From Conexibacter sp. (GTDB taxonomy: Bacteria > Actinomycetota > Thermoleophilia > Solirubrobacterales > Solirubrobacteraceae): DNA of 10,224 nucleotides. Each line of letters begins with the position of its first letter. Positions within the stretch are counted from its first letter, which is position 1. Of this stretch, positions 9,401-10,224 are shown piece after piece. Location: the NCBI GenBank assembly GCA_025964055.1, contig JAOPZP010000593.1, positions 1 to 10,224 on the forward strand, written 5' to 3'. Made by a program: the position numbers and the translations under genes. A model generated the notes under the pieces. It was not told the DNA's origin, made no database searches, and worked only from the letters and a program-made list of their open reading frames with translations.

Positions 9401-10224
9401 CCGCGCAGCCGCAGACCCTGACGCGGGCGCTGCCGGACGTCCCCGGCAACGGCTCGGCCGAGGCGCGGTGGGTCGTCCGCGGCGACGAGAAGGGGTTCTA
9501 CAAGCTGTCGGCCTCCTACGGCGCGCGGCTGTCGCCCTTCGATCGCTCGATCCGGGCGACGGCGGCGATGACCGATCCGCTCCACGTGTGGGGCTCGGAC
9601 GCGCTCAAGCTCGTCGTCAGCACCGACGAGCTGGCGCAGGTCGGCTCACCGTTCCACCTGAACGTCAAGATGAAGAACGTCGCCGACGTCCCGGTCTACA
9701 ACCCCTCGGTGGAGATGCTCTCCGAGGGGCGCCACGGCTACATCGAGCAGCCCCGCCAGCAGGACCGGTTCGAGACGACCGAGATCAAGCCGGGGGAGAC
9801 GTTCGACGCCGGCCCGTACATCCTCGTCCCGCAGAGCGAGGGCGACGTCGACCTGGCGCACTCGTTCATCCAATGGCTCGGCGGCGACTCCAACCCGGAG
9901 ATCACGATCGAGACCCACCCGCGCGTCGGCGTCACCCCGCGCCTGTCGGCCGACGAGATCCCCAACGGCGTGGCGCTCGACTGGGAGCCCGTGGCGGGCG
10001 CGACCGGCTATGAGATCTACCGGACGAAGGATCTCGGCACGCCCTTCGGCGGCGCGCCGATCGCGGCGACGACCGCGACCTCCGCGGAGATCACCGGCCT
10101 CGATCCCGACGCGCCGGCGCAGCAGTACGCCGTCTCCGCGATCGTCGGCGGCCGCAACGTCCTGCGCCACCCGGTGGTCGAGGCCCGGCCCGGCCGGCCG
10201 CCGGAGCCCGAGGGCGGCGGGGGC
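388..10224 (+). CDS. Giant secreted multi-domain repeat protein (PPC-like x15, Ig-like x7, PKD x2, Fn3), 3' partial
   Basis: One frame runs from ATG 388 to the right edge with no stop: 3279 residues, over 300 kDa, still incomplete. Order by residue: signal peptide 1-27; Pro-rich linker 28-43; fifteen PPC-like repeats 44-1996; seven Ig-like repeats 1997-2591; PKD domains 2592-2678 and 2679-2761; carboxypeptidase-regulatory-like domain 2762-2851; cysteine-containing unassigned region 2852-3070; CARDB/NEW3-like region 3071-3180; fibronectin III 3181-3263; Pro/Gly linker 3264-3279. Outside the signal peptide I count 48 cysteines, an even number, nearly all as one pair per domain, which suits an exported oxidised protein. 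I found no protease, glycosidase or other catalytic motif. The frame is also open upstream of 388, so the start rests on the signal peptide and the ATGA junction; ATG 397 is an alternative. Likely role by inference: surface or matrix stalk or adhesin. The missing C-terminus could hold an anchor, more domains or an enzyme. Confidence 0.95.
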   Translation, partial: MRTMRRWLIAAMMAACWATTTTATAGAQTPVPPPPPVTPAAPANDAFASALELSAATPERTGTVAGATFEAGEPNALAYYATGSLWFTYTSPTTRTVVFGTCGSTNYPDLQAYTGSALASLVPVDVDYLDQYCNGGTEYGLAAQAGVTYRIQLTTYGQAPSDTYKLSVDPPAPNDHAEGATSISDGGSYAGLNTTATADPGEPDHAGQPAQHSVWFATDGQAGVPLVVAACASAFDTRLGSYVGGYGALQELGSNDDSTACGATATTSLFRVTPAANGRVLVALDGKSGATGRYVVSTLHNDDRRGATPFTGWAWGSNRYATHETGEPAHAGVVGDGSVWYRMHVSTGQRVRLTTCSAFSTSTVDTILAAYLDDGTTLTPIASNDDDLGCASGGSRLNFSAASTGTILIAVDSKNGAGNFTLSQEYAPANDDRAAASSMYQGFSSWSGSNVGASKEAGEPDHAGNAGGASVWYSWRPIAGHPGLTVCGAPGSSGLTTPLLGVYTGTGTQPVASAAASAAGSCAHVSFTADGTTSYLIAVDGRDGATGSFSVTTSPGNDDFSAAQLYDGTSSFYSYGTTVGATAEPDEPAHGAGPAKQSVWYRFNATDASPAALAFQACGATSTGGLTLAVHRGTSLSTLTPVASGSSTGTGCARVRWTRAERVNETYWFAVDSGTAAAQGFYLYSATVPANDDFANAQSIGIGYSTYGSTPFASREAGEPDHAGAGGTGSLWYTWTASSTETVQLDTCGSYNTTRFDSVVAVYSGTAGALTDVAHGDDTPGCGDGHQPRITFAAVAGTTYKIAVDGHGAAQGDFVLRLRDRPGNDDRANAYTINYSSAFGSLDLASKEAGEPDHAGDAGGHSIWWSWTPQATGPVVIEACGYYVPGVDTLLAVYRQGSGGTLTPVAADDDSGTCASKGSRVTFEATAGTRYLLAVDGKGGAVGDVTVMLPPANDHLAGADAHLDQDAFDAYSDLSRATAETGEPAHGGTAAHRSVWYAWKPTRSDYASVDTCGSSGRVAVYTGAAIDALEPVTQQAGSACPSGQSGHRARFQVTAGTTYRIAVDDEGTGFYYPHLVARMAPLNDRFAAATDLGSTATNFVFGTTLDASVEPGEPDHALAGGGASVWYRWTAPRSATLRVDTCGGTSYDSVIAVYSGSAVEALTTVGANDDTAGCGDGKSSRVRVHVDAGTTYRIAISGHGAATGPFTLTLQLGPLNDDLAAAQTISGGGWNGTTVDAGDQAGEPDHGGLGGDHSVWYQFGAGTVRNVEVRACATGSAPRPGLAVYEGTAPVSPGNVTAVGTASSLDVDANTHCRVVRLRRVSGMQYVAVDGDGPGAQGAFSLSVAIAPVNDDRDLATDLGRGFTAGGLNVAATAEDGEPARTGVAAARSVWYRFTPAYTGPMTLETCGATFDTVLAVYATGSPGGEPTEVAAADDGCGAGSTASRLRFTAQADTTYLVAVDGKGGASGSFTLGFPPPNDLFAAATALAGGDTALAGGDLTRAGDETGEPLHAGTAVARSVWYRWMPPRSGAVTISTCLASSVATRIGVYAGTAVDALTPVASGGPVAGCAAGRGARVRMRVVAGTTYRIAVDADAAGTFSLLAALAPLNDDRADATVLGGPATKVGDTTYAQAEDGEPAHGGHAAGASVWFAYTPDHDGSVTVKTCASSFDTVLGVYTGTTALTPVASADDGADSCGSGTHRASLTFPATSGTRYLVALDGRDGATGAYELAVGSPANDDFDEATTLTGAHASGEGTILAATRQSGEPTGGFTVHGSIWWSWTAPTTGTAEVNACGTTAGAAMTVYRGSALSSLTQVAAYAFDGRCGSRMTFPAEAGTTYKIQAVGTPTDGGRVRVQVNPPSNDAFTGAKALGGTDDEAADTIAGASVESGEPTHGTGTARRSVWYSWTAPQDGRFTVDTCGSPTPAVAAIYRGGAVTALERVDASGKQATCSAAAPGTSATIAVAAGTVYRIALDGSGNDAGATLVRLHLAVDDVPPTTTFDIAPGARTNDDPIVFAFSANESATFECRLDTAAFAPCTSPVSRPDVAEGDHVFDVRATDEAGNVEEAPAQRSFAVDRTPPALTIDAEPPAIGRDTTVAIRFSSPEASAAFACSRDGAAFAACTSPLTLSGLDDGPVAVRVRAHDDLGNTSATKDIAFVVDTKPPTAALDGSPEAYTSATTAHLTLSADESPVTYACRLDEATAQPCTSPVDLTGLSEGGHTFHVTATDAASNVQEVATTASWTVDVTPPATTASAAPDGPVRTMPAFTLTSSESPAAFTCKVDDADWAPCISPYLPSGLADGSHTIAFRAVDRAGNVDATPDSRTFTVDTTPPTTTLDSGPSGVSKSRAAAFSFHASEAVARYECALGGEPASCTSPQTYNNLTDATRTFSVRAVDLAGNVGDAQARTFTVDTTPPTTTITAGPDGSTNDRSPSFGFGASEADVRFECAFDTPTFTDCASDIRYSDLPDGEHHLSVRAIDAAGNVDATPETRTLYLDTVPPDTVFDEGPAGPVHHGPYVFKYHADGATTLQCRVDAETEWRGCAYSPSPDYRIDELAPGAHVFYVRGVDPAGNVDPTPASRSFTIADAAPTPTLSVTPEHGPSELHVTATVGGSDPDGDTMGYLVDWGDGTSTESGVLPHAALGHTYRKPGTYVITYVVRDAHSHVPATRTVGVSLPEPLHADAGEDLQAFAGRPVTLDGGNSRPLAGIDRYHWEFGDAASDEGVTATHAYATPGTYTARLTVHGGADTESDTVQVVVLPEPVAQGLTVTVKSTSGAVIGGADVAVTPADGPRVSAVTDGQGHATLHGLADGTYSVAGFRSGFRPARANATVAGDHGDVTVTLDPGEIVGTQITSKPMTLEEIKAAGIDTNDPANQHAVTFAVHLELAPFLPCCDPGGPSTSFGGVLTGGGFQMPSAPPPGLSCTPLTCKYTVAGATVFLTWEPGPDGTPEVLSALVIPFKATWLKEFYDVKLVVTNLAGDGFDFKDGAATLTLPPGLSLAPTAQPQTLTRALPDVPGNGSAEARWVVRGDEKGFYKLSASYGARLSPFDRSIRATAAMTDPLHVWGSDALKLVVSTDELAQVGSPFHLNVKMKNVADVPVYNPSVEMLSEGRHGYIEQPRQQDRFETTEIKPGETFDAGPYILVPQSEGDVDLAHSFIQWLGGDSNPEITIETHPRVGVTPRLSADEIPNGVALDWEPVAGATGYEIYRTKDLGTPFGGAPIAATTATSAEITGLDPDAPAQQYAVSAIVGGRNVLRHPVVEARPGRPPEPEGGGG
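517..6375 (+). repeat. Fifteen tandem PPC-like beta-sandwich repeats (residues 44-1996)
   Basis: The repeats are 125-134 residues each and all begin with Asn-Asp (NDD, NDA, NDH, NDR or NDL). They start at 517, 907, 1288, 1675, 2056, 2458, 2857, 3244, 3634, 4033, 4435, 4819, 5212, 5599 and 5974. The shared core is: GEPxHxG (14 of 15; the fifth has DEP), then S-[VLI]-W-[YFW] (15 of 15), a strand ending in a first cysteine (often DTCG), FDTxLxVYxG, an acidic NDD/ADD turn, a second cysteine, and GTTYRIAVDG-x-G-A-x-G-x-F-x-L. Every repeat has exactly two cysteines in these equivalent places. The VYTG, NDD and TYxIxVDG-x-G order matches the pre-peptidase C-terminal (PPC) family, whose members fold as beta-sandwiches related to the clostridial collagenase collagen-binding domain. 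Repeats 1, 5, 8, 10, 14 and 15 are most diverged. PPC domains usually follow a protease; no protease precedes these. Family assignment is by motif reading only. Confidence 0.9.
1749..2955 (+). repeat. 31-bp perfect direct repeat shared by PPC-like repeats 4 and 7
   Basis: The 31 bases at 1749-1779 recur exactly at 2925-2955. Both encode K-E-A-G-E-P-D-H-A-G and both lead into a G-G-x-S-[VI]-W block. Shorter exact matches exist elsewhere in the array, for example 24 bases at 3550-3573 and 3949-3972 (repeats 8 and 9) and 21 bases at 2773-2793 and 5893-5913 (repeats 6 and 14). They mark homologous protein positions and are best read as traces of duplication or conversion plus strong codon bias. 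The coordinates span both copies and the sequence between them. Confidence 0.7.
6376..8160 (+). repeat. Seven tandem Ig-like repeats with DxAGN motif (residues 1997-2591)
   Basis: Units of 83-90 residues start at 6376, 6628, 6880, 7135, 7387, 7636 and 7891, each opening with Pro-Pro after a V-D-T/x-T/x strand. The consensus is: PPTTT, a hydrophobic strand, S-x-E-x, F-x-C-x-x-D, x-x-C-x-S-P, G-L-x-D-G-x-H-x-F-x-V-R-A-x-D-x-A-G-N-V-x-x-x-P, and R-x-F-T-V-D. Exactly two cysteines occur in every unit, about 10-15 residues apart, so they probably close one loop rather than link the two sheets. The D-x-A-G-N turn reads DEAGN, DDLGN, DAASN, DRAGN, DLAGN, DAAGN and DPAGN in order. Such repeats are frequent in secreted actinobacterial proteins and are normally annotated as bacterial Ig-like domains; a binding role is not established. 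The last unit is longest (90) and lacks the CTSP block in its usual form (GCAYSPSP), as expected for an edge unit. Confidence 0.88.
8161..8421 (+). other. PKD domain 1 (residues 2592-2678)
   Basis: This unit carries the two hallmark PKD blocks: V-D-W-G-D-G-T (W at residue 2629) and H-T-Y-R-K-P-G-T-Y (residues 2647-2655), followed by a V-V-R-D strand. An S-D-P-D-G-D loop sits before the first block. PKD domains are Ig-like beta-sandwiches in extracellular proteins, generally spacers or ligand-contact modules. It contains no cysteine, unlike the two arrays before it, so the disulfide pattern ends here. Confidence 0.9.
8422..8670 (+). other. PKD domain 2 (residues 2679-2761)
   Basis: It follows the first PKD with no linker beyond P-E-P. 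It shows A-D-A-G-E-D, then a V-T-L-D-G strand, the block Y-H-W-E-F-G-D-A (W at residue 2716) and H-A-Y-A-T-P-G-T-Y (2731-2739) with an A-R-L-T-V strand after it. This is the common 'G-E-D … L-D-G … W-x-F-G-D' subtype of PKD. No cysteine. It most likely continues the stalk. Confidence 0.9.
8671..8940 (+). other. Carboxypeptidase-regulatory-like (Cna-B type) domain (residues 2762-2851)
   Basis: The segment has the recognisable order: G-L-T-V-T-V-K, S-G-A-V-I-G-G-A-D-V-A-V, T-D-G-Q-G-H-A-T-L, G-L-A-D-G-T-Y-S-V, then a G-F-R-P strand and a V-T-V-T-L ending. This is the pattern of carboxypeptidase regulatory-like / transthyretin-type beta-sandwiches found in bacterial surface proteins. The Lys and Asn residues used for isopeptide bonds in Gram-positive Cna-B pilin domains cannot be assigned with confidence here, so no covalent bond is claimed. 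Its likely role is a rigid spacer. Confidence 0.75.
8941..9597 (+). other. Unassigned beta-rich region with four cysteines (residues 2852-3070)
   Basis: It begins with a conserved-looking block: T-S-K-P-M-T-L-E-E-I-K-A-A-G-I-D, then N-D-P-A-N-Q-H, then an A-V-T-F-A-V-H-L strand. Next is a Pro/Gly-rich insertion with cysteines at residues 2895, 2896, 2926 and 2931 (a CC pair, then CTPLTC). The second half has strands of the type D-V-K-L-V-V-T-N-L-A, L-P-P-G-L-S-L, and W-V-V-R-G-D-E-K-G-F-Y-K-L-S-A. I have an unverified impression that similar 'SKPxTxEEI … AGID … NDPANQ' regions occur in large surface proteins of other bacteria, but I cannot name the family. The four cysteines could make two disulfides; metal binding is possible but unsupported. 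Confidence 0.55.
9598..9927 (+). other. CARDB/NEW3-like beta region (residues 3071-3180)
   Basis: The order of strands is L-K-L-V-V-S-T, G-S-P-F-H-L-N-V-K-M-K-N-V-A-D-V-P-V-Y-N-P, then a loop rich in Q, R and E, then I-K-P-G-E-T-F-D-A-G-P-Y-I-L-V-P. The 'V-K-x-K-N-V-x-D … I-K-P-G-E' arrangement is typical of CARDB and NEW3-type beta-sandwich domains of exported proteins. No cysteine and no catalytic motif is seen. The region forms a unit with the part before it and may be the second half of one larger domain; the boundary is approximate. Confidence 0.5.
9928..10176 (+). other. Fibronectin type III domain (residues 3181-3263)
   Basis: The segment has the Fn3 signature: P-N-G-V-A-L-D-W (first-sheet Trp), V-A-G-A-T-G-Y-E-I-Y-R (the Y-x-I-Y-R strand), a short loop with T-K-D-L-G-T-P-F, then T-S-A-E-I-T-G-L-D-P-D-A-P-A and Q-Q-Y-A-V-S-A-I-V-G-G-R-N-V, matching the L-x-P … Y-x-V-x-A block. 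Fn3 modules in bacterial secreted proteins usually act as linkers or carbohydrate- or protein-contact units. It is the last folded module visible. Confidence 0.85.
10177..10224 (+). other. Pro/Gly-rich linker running off the window
   Basis: After the Fn3 domain the frame encodes a low-complexity R-P-G-R-P-P-E-P-E-G-G-G-G stretch with no stop before the edge. Such a linker normally joins to another folded domain or to a cell-wall or membrane anchor, so the protein probably continues well beyond this point. Confidence 0.7.

Noticed and set aside
4708..9585. A 4.9-kb open frame on the minus strand, opposite the giant gene
   Set aside because: Its product is a featureless Arg/Gly/Ala/Val/Asp-rich string with no domain. 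Long antisense frames arise when the sense strand is very GC-rich with few A/T third positions. The plus-strand frame over the same bases gives clear PPC-like, Ig-like, PKD and Fn3 motifs.

Overview
The window is very GC-rich (above about 70% by eye). Coding-frame third positions are almost all G or C, and I saw no TTA or ATA codon while reading the main gene. This points to a high-GC actinobacterium. The protein styles fit the soil lineage Thermoleophilia/Solirubrobacterales: long secreted tandem-repeat proteins, and an upstream protein with a C-x-n-G-C-x-G 'VTCP…GCHGSV' module. That placement is inference from style, not from a marker gene.

Layout: positions 2-391 hold the 3' end of one gene, whose stop overlaps the start of the next gene in an ATGA junction. 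From 388 to the right edge a single frame stays open without a stop (3279 codons, 3' end outside the window). It encodes a giant secreted, multi-domain, apparently non-enzymatic protein. The order is: signal peptide; short proline-rich linker; fifteen tandem ~130-residue domains resembling bacterial pre-peptidase C-terminal (PPC) beta-sandwiches, each with one conserved cysteine pair; seven ~85-residue Ig-like 'D-x-A-G-N' repeats, also with one cysteine pair each; two PKD domains; one carboxypeptidase-regulatory-like (Cna-B/transthyretin-type) domain; an unassigned cysteine-containing region; a CARDB/NEW3-like beta region; a fibronectin type III domain; and a Pro/Gly-rich linker running off the edge.

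How the parts fit: every recognisable module is an extracellular beta-sandwich, and no catalytic domain was found. The simplest reading is a very long, disulfide-stabilised surface or matrix stalk, possibly adhesive or structural, produced from an operon with the upstream gene. Function and surface attachment cannot be settled because the C-terminus is missing. No RNA genes, mobile elements, CRISPR arrays, promoters or terminators could be supported. Nothing here is a clear new defence or metabolic system; the remarkable item is the giant repeat protein itself.
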